Assembly: GCA_013399695.1 (NCBI GenBank) | Contig: VXAU01002066.1 | Span: 1 to 64,000, forward strand | Reading direction: 5' to 3' | Length of the DNA: 64,000 nucleotides | Origin: Formicarius rufipectus | Taxonomy: Eukaryota > Chordata > Aves > Passeriformes > Formicariidae | Notes under the pieces: generated by a model | The model's input: only the letters and a program-made list of their open reading frames with translations | What the model was told of the DNA's origin: nothing | The model's database searches: none | Shown: positions 1 through 11,981 of the stretch, piece after piece | How the letters are laid out: each line of letters starts with the position of its first letter | Numbering within the stretch: the first letter of the stretch is position 1 | Program-made: the position numbers and the translations under genes

Positions 1-858
1 ATGACCAACTTCGACGACGACATAGAACCTCTATGTGGGGAAGATTAATACCCTACTTGATTCAGGATTTAATTTTGACCACAATTAATATTGGATATGT
101 AAGGAGTATTTGAGGGTATTTCTTAGTCCCCTACAGAATATTTTTTATAAGTTACTATGAAAAATAATTACAATCTTTGCAGTCTAGAAAATATAGTTCT
201 CATTACTGAATTCAACATAATGTTGTATAATATCCCATGATAAATGGAAAAACAGGCAGAATCCTGCAAGAAAACACCATTCTGGGACACTCCTGATGAA
301 AAAAAGAAAAAAAAACCAAAAAGACTAGTTGCAAGTGTAAGGGAAAGATGTTGTTCCTGAGAAGCAGGAGGAACCTTCATAAGGCTTTTTTAGTAAAAGG
401 AAACTGTGACACTGTAAGAACATAAGGCAAAACTTGTGGAAAGGAGCTATTTTGTGAAGATATCATGGAGAAGGAGGAGGCTTTTTAACGGGTTATTTTG
501 TTCCCACTTCATGTAATTTTGTATTTTAATGAAATACATATGTAGAAATAGGAAACATTTTTATGCTCTTTAGATATATATCTTGAAAAAAGTAGGACAC
601 TTTCACAAAATGGCTCTGCCTCCTCTGAGGTCCCTTGACACAAACATCACCCACACTGCATTCCATTAATAAAAGTGTAATTTTTAATCTAGCTACTAAG
701 AGAAAGCCACATCTGTTACGAAATGCCCAGTATCAAAAATAAATTTCCCAAAAGTCAAAAACCCTACAGTTAAAAGCCCCAGCTTTCAGCTGTCTCTCAA
801 CAACTGGATGCCTGAACATGAAACAAGATCCCAAGGTAAGACGGTTTCCTGTGTTTCA
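1..858. other. Unique AT-rich DNA, no gene recognised
   Basis: I see no convincing coding region, splice-bounded exon or dispersed repeat here. Short open frames on both strands are low-complexity or codon-poor. The first ~25 bases are richer in CpG than the rest, but there is too little sequence before the window edge to interpret this. Confidence 0.5.
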
Positions 859-968
859 CCAAAAAAACCCAACCCCCACCATCCAAAAAAAAAAAACCAA
901 AAACAAACAAACAAACAAAAAAACAACAGACCAAACCAAACCAACCAAACAAAAAACAACCAAAAAGT
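859..968. repeat. A/C-rich low-complexity tract
   Basis: About 110 bp made almost wholly of A and C on the plus strand, with short CAAA and CCAA runs. It produces meaningless Lys/Thr/Gln-rich or Phe/Gly-rich open frames on the two strands. Similar tracts recur at 16866-17000, 22769-22930 and 33346-33420, all A/C-rich on the plus strand. Confidence 0.8.
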
Positions 969-3903
969 ACTTTAAAATAATTTATCATGCATTGATTATT
1001 GTTGTTCTTGACATTTAGTTAGTTGATGTAACATTATGCCTAATTTGAAATACTTTGATTAAATGAAATTGCTTAGTGGTTAGAATTCTGAGCTTCTACA
1101 ACCACGTATCACCTAGGAGCTCTGATTCAATATACCATTCATTATGCATCTAGCATATTTCCTTATGAAGACAATTGGAAATAGTCTGGCCAGATGAATG
1201 ATGGTTCTTGTCAAGCTTTTGCCTTAGTGCAATTACTGGCAAAAAATTAGAAATAATTTATTGTACAGAACCTGAAGCTTTTGTTCCCTCTTCCCAAGTG
1301 TGTGTTAACCAGGAAGATCAGATAGGTTGTCTGCACACCATCCCTGTAAATCCTCTGTTGTTTCCTGTACAAATGGTGTGGTTTCAACAAACTGGGTGAA
1401 TACTAGGAAAGGAAAGCTTCACTTTGGCTTACCTTATCACCTGACATTTCACTTGGTGATGAAAGATATGGCCTTGAATGTCCTTGTGTCAGGAAGAGTC
1501 CTGAATGCACAACTTTTGCCTCAAACTCCATTCTCTAGGTGCTATGTTTCTACTGCCTTTTTCTTCATCTCTTCTTTAAAAGAAGAAAATAAAATTTAAT
1601 AAATAAATAATAACAGAAGACTGATCTAAAGGATGGATCTTCAGTGCATCTGGAGAGCACTAGCAAAGAAGTTTTTAGTTTTGGTTTGGAGCTGTGCTGG
1701 AGGTGTTAGCTGATCTAGTCTGTAATTGGTGTCCTCAGAAGCACAAAAATAGAAGAAGTGGATTTTTACATGAAACATAATGATGTATAGTATTTATTGA
1801 ATGTTGTACTAAATGCTTGAATATAAATTAAATGTTGACACTTCCAATGTTATGTAGATGCAGGGACCATTTTGGGAATGATTTGGATTTAAATGCAAGT
1901 ACTTCAGTTTTGCCTAAGGCCAGATTTATATACTTCAGCCACTTAATGGATTTTACCCTAAAGCTCTGTGAACAAATTTTGATTTGCTCTAAATTCAGAA
2001 AGCTCTACTGATACCAACTTTTCATTTTCAGGCAATAGCAAATCTCAGAATTCTGTGTTGTTTTTGAGACCTACATTTCCAGAGCATGGATCAGTGTTTC
2101 TGCACAACTGAAACAAACACTTTGTATGATCCCTATAGGTCTGTGCCACAAAGTTTGCTTCTGATCATGTCACCATTTCTCCTTCTACTTTTCTGGAAAG
2201 TCCTCATATAAAATGCAGTTTAACTAGATATTTGAAATATTTTCAGTTAGAAGACTGCTAATAGATAATTAAAAGTGCAGAAACATGAGACATTATTTTA
2301 TCAATGTTTTATGAACTATTTTTAGGCTATTGAATTTCAAATGGGGCCATAGAAGATTTCTCAAAAAAGGGGACATTTTTACAGGCTGGCTTTTAAGAGT
2401 GTGTTCCCTTCTTCTGGAATATAACTGGATTACTACTATTATGCTCTAATTCTGCAACTCCCTCAAATTACTGCTAATTTACTTCTACTCCTGCAAATCC
2501 CTGCAGGTGGCAAGGTCTACATACCATCCACATATTCTGTTGTATTCATAAAATTCACAGCTAGCTCTTCAAAGTGTGGCTATTGTCATTGCTGTTATTT
2601 TTCCTACCTTTTGCAAAACACTACATCTCAGGATTTTGTACAGATTCAAGCCTGCAGTCTAGCATTTACTTAGGTCAGGAATGTAATTGTGATATTTAAA
2701 AAGAAGAAGGAAGAATAAGAAGCTGATGAACTCCTACACCTTATCAAATGGCCTTGGAGTTATATAATTTGAAAGCTTTCTAGAGATTTTCAAATTGCTC
2801 AATGAATTACTGCCATTACACCTGTGCAATGAGCTCACTGAACAGAATCTTCACAATACTAACAACGTTGTTAAAAAGTAGATATTTGACTAAAAGATAA
2901 TGTAATTGCCAATTTCTTTAGTGTGCATTCTTAATGAATTTTATCAGAAGTTCGTTCACATAGAACATGCACAATTAACTGTGCCTATATTTAATAAACC
3001 ACAATTACCACATTAACCTTGGTTTCATTACTTCTTGGAAGTGCTTTTCTTCTAAAGTGTATTGTGCAGTAAGATAATACCCTAGGCATTATTTAAGATA
3101 AAAAGTCAATTTTTAATTGCTCATGTAGCCCAAACTATCATGCACGTACAAAAAGGAATAGGTATATAATGCAAAATATACAATACAATAGAAATACAGC
3201 TGTTAAAGAGATGACTTGTGGAGGTAACTGCACATAGCCACCTCTGCATCTGTCACACAAGAAGCAATACATGTGAAATCTTCAGAGGTAGCTGAAATAT
3301 GAAAGTTATTTCTCTAGCTACATTAACTATAGAGACTATTTGAAAGTCTAAGATTATTTGTTCCATTATTTCAATTGGCTTGAATTTATGAGCTGATTGT
3401 TTTTTTGCAGACTGGGTTAGTGTTTTGGCTATTTCAAGTGACAGGTGACAGGAACTTAAGTGAAAATAGTAATAGGCAGATACTAGTGAGAACTGAAACA
3501 GAAGTTGCTGAAAAATACTGAGTTATTACAATCTACTCTAACTTCCCCCCAACTTGGAAACAGTGAATGACTGGTTTTACATACATGATTTTTAAAGATC
3601 CAGAATTTTCACAACATTTTTAATCTTTTCATAGAGTTGCTTGTCCTTGAGTAGAACTAAAAGTAGAATAGAACAAGTTTGCAGAAATGCATGTTAAGTG
3701 AGCTAGGGTTAATATTGTTAAAATTGTCTAGATATAGTTATTCTGAGTTATTATGAAATATTTGAAGTGAGATTTCTTGTTCTTCAGTATGTGGCTCCTG
3801 TAATGTTTTGCTATTTCTATAGTCTTTTATAGATTATATATACAGGCAATGACTCAGGTATAGTATATGGTCATTAGCATCAGTAAATTGTCAAAGGCTG
3901 TGT
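969..3903. other. Unique AT-rich DNA, no gene recognised
   Basis: Nearly 3 kb in which I recognise no repeat family, RNA gene or coding exon. Open frames are short, and their products show no domain or compositional signal of real coding sequence. Confidence 0.45.
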
Positions 3904-4140
3904 CAAAAAATCACAGAATGTCTGAATTTGGAAGAGACCACTGGAGGTCATTTGGCCATCTAGGACCCATTGTCCAGGACGATATCCAGATGACTTTGGA
4001 CGATCTCCAAGATAGATAATCCATCTCTGTTTCAGCCTGTGCCAGTGCTTGCTCACAATCACAGTAAAAAATTGTTTCCTGATGTTCAGAAGGAACACCC
4101 TGTGTTTTAGGATACACGACTCCCACTGCCTGTCATGGGG
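3904..4140 (-). mobile_element. CR1 LINE 3' fragment
   Basis: The plus strand reads as the reverse complement of a CR1 3' end. It opens with a degenerate TCACAGAAT tract and a 'gaagagaccactggaggtca' segment. It then runs through a 'cagcctgtgccagtgcttgctcacaatcacagtaaaaaattg' type sequence (described, not quoted in full), in the order expected for CR1. CR1 is the dominant avian LINE and inserts mostly as 5'-truncated 3' fragments. This copy is old: many indels, no open frame, no visible target-site duplication. Confidence 0.8.
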
Positions 4141-4586
4141 CATAGGAAAAAAGCCACACAAGCTTTCACTCTAAATAAGAGACCAGAATCGGGCATGAGT
4201 AGAAAGAACTCTAAATTTGTCAGGTATGATGCAGAGGTTGTCCTTACAGGCTGAGTGAATGATAAGCAAAATATTACATGTGAGAATATACTTTTTAACA
4301 ACAGATTGGGAAAGAGCATGGATCTATCAAAGGAGATGTAGGACATTTTACTGAAAGCAAACCTTTAAACTGTAAATGTCCCTCTGAACTCTACTAAAAG
4401 ATTGGTTACTTGGAACAGATAAACTATAACGAAACAACTTCCTTTCCCATCAAAAAACCCCACACAACTCAAAACTGGAAAGAAACAAAGGCTTGATTAC
4501 AACTGGTTATCTAATGTAGGCCCTTTCATTCAACAGTTACAAAAGTAATGACAGCTTTTGCTGGAACAAGAAATAGGGAAGACTTT

Positions 4587-4614
4587 TTTTTTTTTATTAT
4601 TATTATTATTTTCA
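4587..4614. repeat. Poly(T) followed by (TTA)n microsatellite
   Basis: A run of about 12 T is followed by five TTA units and a T-rich end. Simple sequence only. Confidence 0.85.
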
Positions 4615-5126
4615 TTGTTCCAGATGACAAACACACAAAGAATGAATGTAGTCTTAATTGAAATTTTAGAAGAAAACCTTGCTTGCTTTGCTAAATTTCA
4701 TGTCTACTGTTTAGAGTTTTCAGAACCTAGTCTTTAAAAGCACTCATCAAAGAATATGTGTGGTTTACATGTAGTATATCTGAATAGTATCCAAATCTCA
4801 TTATTATCTATTTATTATACACAATCAACTGGGAAACTATAATCGCTTTCATGACTGTGGAAGCAGAATGCAGATGAAATGCAATCATGGCCAAAGGAGA
4901 TTTGTTTTTTAAATTCTGGAGAACACTTTTATAAAACAATATTGATAAAAGAATGCACAAATCTGATACAGCTTACAGCATTTTGAAAATCATATTTGAT
5001 CATATTTAAGCATATATTTCAGAATCATTATTTAATAGAGTTTACAGATTCTTTTTTCACAGAGACAACATATTATCCAGAATGACAGACCTTTTCAGTA
5101 CAGTAATTTGCATATACATATGCCAT

Positions 5127-5694
5127 TGTTGTAGTTTAAGTCCAGTTGGAAATTAAGCACCATTCAGCCTCTTGCTCAAGCCCCTCTTCTTTCTCTTTCT
5201 CACCCTGGTGGAAGGAGAGGAGAATCAAAGTAAGACTTGTATGTTTAGATGAGAATGGTTTAATAATTGACAATAAAGCAAAATACAGTAATAGTAAATC
5301 ATGACAATAATGATAATAAAAAGGAAAAAACAAGTGTTATAAAATACAATTGCTCACTGCCTACTGCCAGATTTCCCTTCCTTAATCCATATTCATCTCT
5401 CTTCTGAGTAACTCCTCCCAGTTTATAAACTGGGAATGATGTTCTGTAGTGTGGAATGCCCCTTTGGTCAGCTTGGGTCACCTCTCCCAGCTATACTCCC
5501 TCCCAGTTTCTTTTGATGCCTCCTTATCAGAAGAGCATGAGACAAGAAAAACTTCCTTGACTTAGGAAAAACACAACTTAGCAAAAACCCAAAACATCAG
5601 TGTGTTATCAATAGTATTCTCATTCCAAATCTAAAGCACAATACTGTAACAGCTACAGAGAAGAAATTAACCCTACACTAGCTTAAGCCAGAAC

Positions 5695-5695
<1 letters not shown>
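5127..5695 (-). mobile_element. Solo LTR, avian endogenous retrovirus, minus strand
   Basis: On the plus strand the element begins TGTTGTAGTTTAAG and ends AAGCCAGAACA. These are the inverted TG...CA termini of the common bird LTR family that on its sense strand starts TGTGCTGGTTTT. The interior carries family landmarks in order: the AAGCACCA..CAGCC segment near the start, a CCCTTTGGTCAGCTTGGGTC segment near 5460-5480, and GAAGAAATTAACCC near the far end. The related fragment at 21570-21815 and the plus-strand relative at 57646 show the same landmarks. Length is 569 bp with no internal retroviral genes, so it is a solo LTR. No target duplication is seen, because the 3' flank is a GATA array. 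Orientation comes from the match to the other copies. Confidence 0.8.

Positions 5696-5767
<72 letters not shown>
5696..5767. repeat. (GATA)18 microsatellite
   Basis: Eighteen perfect GATA units, starting at the base after the LTR terminus at 5695. GATA arrays are known to be long and variable in vertebrates and are enriched on some sex chromosomes, but a single array does not assign a chromosome. Confidence 0.97.
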
Positions 5768-6847
5768 TGCATGTATGTAAAATATAAATGTAGTCTAAAA
5801 GTTAAATGAGTGAACAGAAGTCTTTGGTTCAATCATTGAATTTCCCATGTTTCGTATTTTGGACTATATAATGTTAAAAAATTGTAAGGAGGGATATTGT
5901 TATCTGCCTATTTCAGTTAGTACTTGTTATGCAAAAAATTGCCAGTCATATATGAAAACATTCTTTGATGATGCATTATACAGTTTTCTTAGAGGTACAC
6001 TTTCAGTTTCTGCTTTGTTATTTGTTTTCTCATGTCTTATCATCTACTAGAAAATTTCCTCTTTGTACTATATTTCAAAATTTTCAGTGTGTTACAGAAA
6101 CTCAGAGACCCTCAAAGCTAAGAGGTTCTTTGATACTTACAAGAAGAAATGCTAAAATGAGGTACTTTTGATATATTGATAGAAATTATTTCCCCCCCTT
6201 GATAATGAAAAATGAGAGTCTATTAACACTGATTATTTCCACGGTGTGAGTTCATTACTTTTCTTGGATAACTAAATCAAAATTCATCATATAAAATGAC
6301 TATTCTTTTTCATGTGGCAATGATCCATTTTTCTTTCTAATTACTGTCTTAATTTTTCCAAGCTGTGCGAGAAATTATTTAACAATTCCTTCCCCTCTTT
6401 CTGACAAAAATTATTAGAATAGAAAACTTGTCTCATGAAAGAAAGATTTGTATGCAAACATGGTAGACAATCCATCTCATTTAAGATGGACAGGAATTTT
6501 ATCAGGTCCTAATAGGTAGGAAAAAATCTATAAACATTTTATGACCACTCAAAGATAAATTATATATATATGAAATCAAGACACAATAAATTATTTTAAA
6601 ATAAATAATTAATATCTGAGTAATTAGAAAATTCATATTTTATGAGGATCTAGTGGCAATTTGAAAAGGTAGGTTTGTATATCTCTTTTATAAAGGATGA
6701 AGACTTCCATTCCTCACAAATGAAAACATGACTGTCTTTAGGGAGAAATCACAATAGTCCTCTTGTTGGAATCTAAATTCCTGATTCTTCATGGGCAGTA
6801 GTATCTACTCCATATTGTAAGTAAGAGATGGGAAGACAAGAAGAGAA
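5768..6847. other. Unique AT-rich DNA, no gene recognised
   Basis: Apart from short TA runs near 6560, I see no repeat family and no supported coding sequence. Confidence 0.45.
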
Positions 6848-6848
6848 G

Positions 6849-6976
6849 AATCACAGAATCAGCCAGGTTGGAAAAGACTTCTAAGTTTAAGTCCGGCCTT
6901 AGACCTAACATCACCTTCCCTAGTAGATCACGACACTAAGGGCCACATCCAGTCTCTTAAACCCCTCAAGGGATGA
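6849..6976 (-). mobile_element. CR1 LINE 3' end fragment
   Basis: It starts with AATCACAGAATCA and 'gccaggttggaaaagactt', then 'aagtccggcc', 'gacctaacatcacc', and a 'gccacatccagtctcttaaa' segment. This is the standard antisense order of a CR1 3' end. It is cut off after about 130 bp and followed 35 bp later by a second CR1 fragment in the same orientation. Confidence 0.85.
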
Positions 6977-7009
6977 TGAGGGAAGAAAGGAAAACAAATT
7001 GTTTTTCTT

Positions 7010-7466
7010 TGAGAATCACCAAATAAATTCAGTTGGAAAATATCTCTGAGATCATCAAGTCCAACCTCTGACTAAACACCTGATGTCAATCAGGCCATGG
7101 CACTAAGTGCCACATCCAGTCTTTCCTGAAACACCTCCAAGGGCAGCCCATTCCAATATCTAATCATCCTTTCTGTGAAGAAATTCCTCCTAATGTCCAA
7201 CCTAAACCTCCCAGATACAGCTTAACACTATGGTCTCTTATGCTGTCCATAGCTACCTGGGAATACAGGCTGAATCCCACCTGGCTACAACCTCCTTTCT
7301 GGTAGTCTTCTAGAGCAATAAAAATCACTCCTGAGCTTTCTGTTCTCCAGTCTAAACAATCACAGACTCTTCAGCCACTACTTGTAAGACATACACTCCA
7401 TATCCTTCACCAGCTTTGTTGCCCTTCTCTGGACCCACTCGAGCACCTTGATGTTCTTCCTGAAGG
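7010..7466 (-). mobile_element. CR1 LINE 3' fragment, second copy
   Basis: The antisense CR1 order is clear: 'agttggaaaatatctctgag', 'atcatcaagtccaacctctg', the 'catggcactaagtgccacat' segment, 'gaagaaattcctcctaatgt', and finally 'gcccttctctggacccactc' with 'gagcaccttgatgttcttcc'. The last two correspond to the region just upstream of the CR1 3' UTR. Length is about 455 bp. The pair 6849-6976 and 7010-7466 looks like two separate insertions or a broken, partly duplicated one, because both contain the same 3'-end segment. Confidence 0.9.
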
Positions 7467-7687
7467 ATGATTCTTTCTATTTATTCATTATTCTAACCAA
7501 TAGCTAGATAATTATATAACAGTTAACCATTCACACCATAAGTGTGAAACCATTCTTCTACTTATCTGTCACAAGGTTGTGCTTCAGTAAAATTTCTGGA
7601 GTTGTGCCTGACTGACCCTCACAGTTTTCTTCTGTCTGACTTCTGTAGTGACAGACATTGTTCAAAAATAAAGGCTGGTGACACATC

Positions 7688-8131
7688 TGTGGTGGTTTGA
7701 TTTTGGACTTTCCTGGGAGACAGATCACATGGGTTGCTGTGTCCAGGTGAAGTATTCCATCCCATTTTACGTCAGCCTGGATGTAGCAGGGGATAGACGG
7801 AAGTTTGGATTCAGTCCTTTTCCGGTGATGAAGGGCATCGGTTGGGGACTTGCTGTCTCTTCGGGGAGAGCTGCATATCTCTCTCTGGGAGGTAGACCTT
7901 GTTTACTTGTTCTTTATTGTTTGTGTGTATGTGCATATAGTAATTTCTCTGTATATATATATATATATATGTATAAATTCATACTGTTTTAGTAGTATTA
8001 GAATCCATTTTCACCTAGTGTGGGTTTTTTCTCTCCCCTTTTCCCCCTGTTGTTGGGAGGGGGTGTGGGGGGGAACTGCTGTTTTGGGGCCTTTGGATAT
8101 TTGCCTTCTGTCAAGGATAAACTACCTAACA
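7688..8131 (+). mobile_element. Solo LTR, TGTGGTGGTTT type, ~444 bp
   Basis: The element starts TGTGGTGGTTTGA and ends AAACTACCTAACA. These are near inverted repeats of each other, and TG...CA termini are the hallmark of a retroviral LTR. The interior has a (TA)n run at ~7950-7971 and a T/C- then G-rich 3' part, as in avian ERVL-like LTRs. A direct repeat ACATC lies at 7683-7687, immediately before the TG, and again at 8129-8133, so the true 3' end may be the A at 8128 with a 5-bp target duplication. No gag/pol sequence is attached, so it is a solo LTR. The 104- and 115-residue open frames across it are incidental. Confidence 0.75.
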
Positions 8132-8133
8132 TC

Positions 8134-11100
8134 ATTTAAAGAAGTGCTTCTTCTCCTGTCAAAATCAGTGAAAAGAAAGTCTCTGCCCCCTACATGAGTT
8201 CACTAATTTTTTCCTGTTGAAAGCTGAGCAAGAATTCTCCAAGTTCTTTCAATTTTTAAGCTTCTCAGAAAATATTTCGAAATCTGAGAGATGATTTAAA
8301 AATTGTTTTCTTATGAAGCAACAATATAAATGCATTTTAAGGATTTTTAGAAGATGATAACAGGCACAATATGGTGGACTGTGATGGCCATCATCTTATT
8401 CCTTGGTGTGAAAACCCATTACGTACCACATGTTGTCTCTTTGCATGGTATGTGCAGCACCAGTTTTACAGCTTTATTTATTTTCTTGGAGGGTAATTGT
8501 TTCCTAACTGTGATCTGGGATAGAGTCAACACTCCTAAAACAATCCTGGGAAAAGGCAATTAAAGGCAACATTTTTATGTACAGGGGAAGAAAATTAGAA
8601 TTAATCCATACATAATTTGATACCTTTTGCATTTAGATTCAATTACACAAATGCACATACATGTTTCCATTTGTAATTGTACCTTTTTTGTTTCCTCTGC
8701 TGTGTATTAGTGGTTATTAAGGTCTTATATTTTAGTGGCAGCTTTGCCAATATGTCAGTCTATACAGTAACTGTTGTATTTTACAACAGAGGAGGGAATA
8801 TAGAAAAATACTGTTATAGGCAATTCAAATGAATGAGGTGTCCACAAGGAAAAGAACAATTAAAATAATTTTTAGCTAATAACATGGAAAAAGATCACAA
8901 TGCTTTGCAGGTGAGCAAGGAATGTCTATAGAAGAGACAAAATCAAGTCTGAATGAGAGAGTGGAGTCTATGAAAAGTTACAGTTCCTGTGAATAAAAGA
9001 CAAGAGTATTTGCAGAAAAAATTGCACAGAGATGATAAAATAGAAGTTTTTGATCCTTGTACTACCAATGGGTAGATACCTATCCAATGTCAGTTTTACA
9101 TCCTTTCAAATTTTAACTGCAATTTCTAAGGTAAAAATTATTAGTAAGAGTGTACTGTTGTAGGACTTTTCTATTTGATGTCCTTTTCTCATTTGTACAC
9201 TGTTTCAATCTGTATATAAAAATAATAAAAAAATGTATTGTAGAATCCCTTTGTTGCATGAGTGAGCAACTGCATATGCATATGTAAATTGCTTTGTTTC
9301 AGTTGATCAGAAGTGTCTCAGAAACAATAAAAATAATACACTGTTAACTGATGTTGCAGACAGTAGACACAATATTGTCAAAGAGAAACTCAGGGATAAC
9401 AGGAGGAAGAATGATAGTTTTTAACCTTGCTAGCCAGCTATCAAACTTTTGCATATTTGGAAATCTTTCTTTTTTTTTTTTTTTTTTTCTTTAAAATTGC
9501 TAGTCCTTTCTAAGGAAATATGAATAAGTACCCAGTGAGTTTCCAGTAATGAGCAGCGGACTTTTGGCAATAAAACTTATTTGAGTTCAATTAAATAATT
9601 TCTCATTTGTTCTGCAAAAGACAGGAGTAAACTGAATCCTCAAGGCAAGAGTGAACAGGTTTCATAATGTCTTTAAATTATTCCAGTTAGTAACACTGAA
9701 AAGTCCTTTCATAACAAAAAAAAACAAAAAAAAAAAAAAGGAAAAAAGGATGCATTTTCAAATTCATGTAAGTCATTTTGAGCAGTACCTTGTAGCTCTC
9801 CTTTCTATGGAGAAAGGCTGCTTTTGTGTCTCTTGCAAGAGTAGTAATTTGCACCAAATTAAAAAAATCTAAGAATTCAAGACATACTTTGAAGGAACCA
9901 GCATCTTTTCCATCTTTTCTGATAAACTTACTGCATAACGTTACACACTGAATTTTGGAAGACAGAAAGGAAAGTGCTTTCCATGTAAGAGGTAAACTTA
10001 AGGAAAATGATTTGAATGTATTGGAGTAAACTGGTCACCAAGACAATGCTTCAGTAGTTGTGGTGTTAGAAACTCTGGGTTATGAAGCTATTGCTGAATG
10101 AAGCATCCACAAAGATCTGTTATTTTTTTAACATTCCTCAAAAAGAAAATTTGTTTATTCCTTATTCTGAATAATAAATCCATTGAAACACTGCTAGACA
10201 CAATCTCTAATTCTTTAAGCCTTTGTGCCTTTCATATAATGTGTTGGAGCTGACTGTACATTTACAAAATCAACTTTAAAAAAAAGAGAAAAAAAAGAAA
10301 AAAAAAACAGAAAAAAAGAAAATTTTCATAGTGCTATGATTCCTGAGTTTTCAAAACAGACTTCTGTAAAGATACTTAGTAAACATACCTCTTTCTTATA
10401 TAATTTCAAAAAAATTCCATGTGTATTGGACATGCTAATCCTCACTCAGATTTTATATCATAAAACTGTCAGGTTTGGTACTTCCATAGCATTTTCCTTG
10501 CATAGCAGAGACCACTGTAAATTTATGTGTTAGTTCTGAAAGATTGTTTTATCTCTTGGAGAAACAACAACACTGCAACAGTAGGATGCAAATAAAATAA
10601 TAGGCAGCAAGTGATATATGTTCAAACTGAGCCTTTAACATTGCTCTGCTTCTAATTGCTTTGTTATCTTCCTTTCTTTTATTTCTACTAGATTCACAGA
10701 ACTGTCTCAATGACCTGCTTTATCTAATGCTCTGATGATGTTGAGTCATTCAAGGCCTTTTTTTCCAATCTAATGCATCTCTCAGGAAATTTGCATATTT
10801 GCAAACAGCAAGTATGAAACATCCATTCAATAAAGCTAACAAGGAAAACTTACTCTATAAATTCTGCATGCTCCAAAACTAAAAAACTCTTGTAAAAAAA
10901 ATCCAAAACAAAACAAACTGTCATAGGTTGCTGTGGATGTTAGGACAATTAGGAATATGGAAAAGATTTCATAAGGAAACTTCCAGATGTGTTGAGTTCT
11001 TTTATCCTTAGTTATTCTAGCAAATCAGCAGGCTCTAGGAAACTTTATTTCTAACAATAAACAGATGCAGATAAATGCTTAAATGTGGAAACTTCATCTA

Positions 11101-11373
11101 GAAAACTAATTTGGTAGTGAATGGATGTTAATAATGGAAATGAAAAGTTCCTGTAATCACCAGATCCATTGTATTCTGGAATAACCTTCATATAGAAACA
11201 TTAGAGTCAAAACACAGTTCCACTTTAAAGTTGGTATTTCTTTGCTTTACAAAAAAGTAAACAGTTAAGGAGGTTCAGCTTGGTGCTCTGGGAAGTTCTT
11301 TTAATCTATTTAACATTAGTAGCATGCTGTTTTGTCACCTAAAATTCTGGGGAAAAACTTTCCAAGACAATAT
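8134..11373. other. Unique DNA with poly(T)/poly(A) runs, no gene recognised
   Basis: The stretch holds a ~20-base poly(T) at ~9468-9491, an A-rich tract at ~9714-9748 and an A/G-rich tract at ~10276-10321. I recognise no coding exon or dispersed repeat. Short frames here are not supported by any domain. Confidence 0.45.
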
Positions 11374-11981
11374 TGTATGGGTAAGGTAGATAGGAGGTCT
11401 TTACTTACAGGGTTTTAGGGGTACAAAGTATAGAAAACATACAGAGAGACACACATCCTTCCCCCAGCACTGTTCTCATGTTCTTCAAGCAGGACTTGAG
11501 GTTCTCCATGGCTTGTGAAGGGGGGAAGGGAGAGACCCCAGTGTATGGACACGTGCTGGAGATGAGCCAAATTGAGCTTAGCTGAGCTAAGCTCTCCTTA
11601 GCTCTCCTGAGCTATGCACTCCTTAGCATAGGGGTCTTATCAATTTTATAATACTACTTAATTATCCTGTCTAAAGGTTACATGCAATCTAATAATTGCC
11701 CATCCCAAGAAATTTCCTAGATCTGCCTGCCAGCATGCCTTCTCTGAAACTCCTCTGAGTCAGAGGTCTCAGGACTCCTTCATCCTAATTCATCATCTTC
11801 ATCTTTGGATTACATCTTCTTTTTGGAGCTTCTCCAAGGTTTCTGGGCCTTCTTGCTTGTTTTGACTAAAAGGATATCTTATTGTCCTAGTTTTGTTACA
11901 TGAGTTTCAGGCAAGATGTTCTAGCTATTTCATTCCCCGTGTCACAGAGATCCAGGAATGTGTCACAGAGAAACTACCACA
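11374..11981 (-). mobile_element. LTR-like element, minus strand, ~608 bp
   Basis: Read on the minus strand it begins TGTGGTAGTTTCTCTGTGAC and ends TACCTTACCCATACA, with TG...CA ends. Within it lie a TATA-like TATAAAATTGATAAG and, near the 3' end, a GTAAGTAAAG segment resembling an LTR polyadenylation region. The 5' part contains a TGTGTCACAGAGA-type motif repeated about 21 bp apart (plus strand ~11938-11950 and ~11959-11970). I could not find a clean target duplication, and the exact ends are uncertain by several bases. An LTR is the best reading; an unrelated repeat is possible. Confidence 0.5.

Noticed and set aside
7678..8197. 104- and 115-codon frames
   Set aside because: They lie in the LTR at 7688-8131, include the translated (TA)n run and have no domain.
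8500..8560. Fragment of the TGTGCTGGTTTT LTR family
   Set aside because: Only CTGGGATAGAGTCAAC matches; too short to call.
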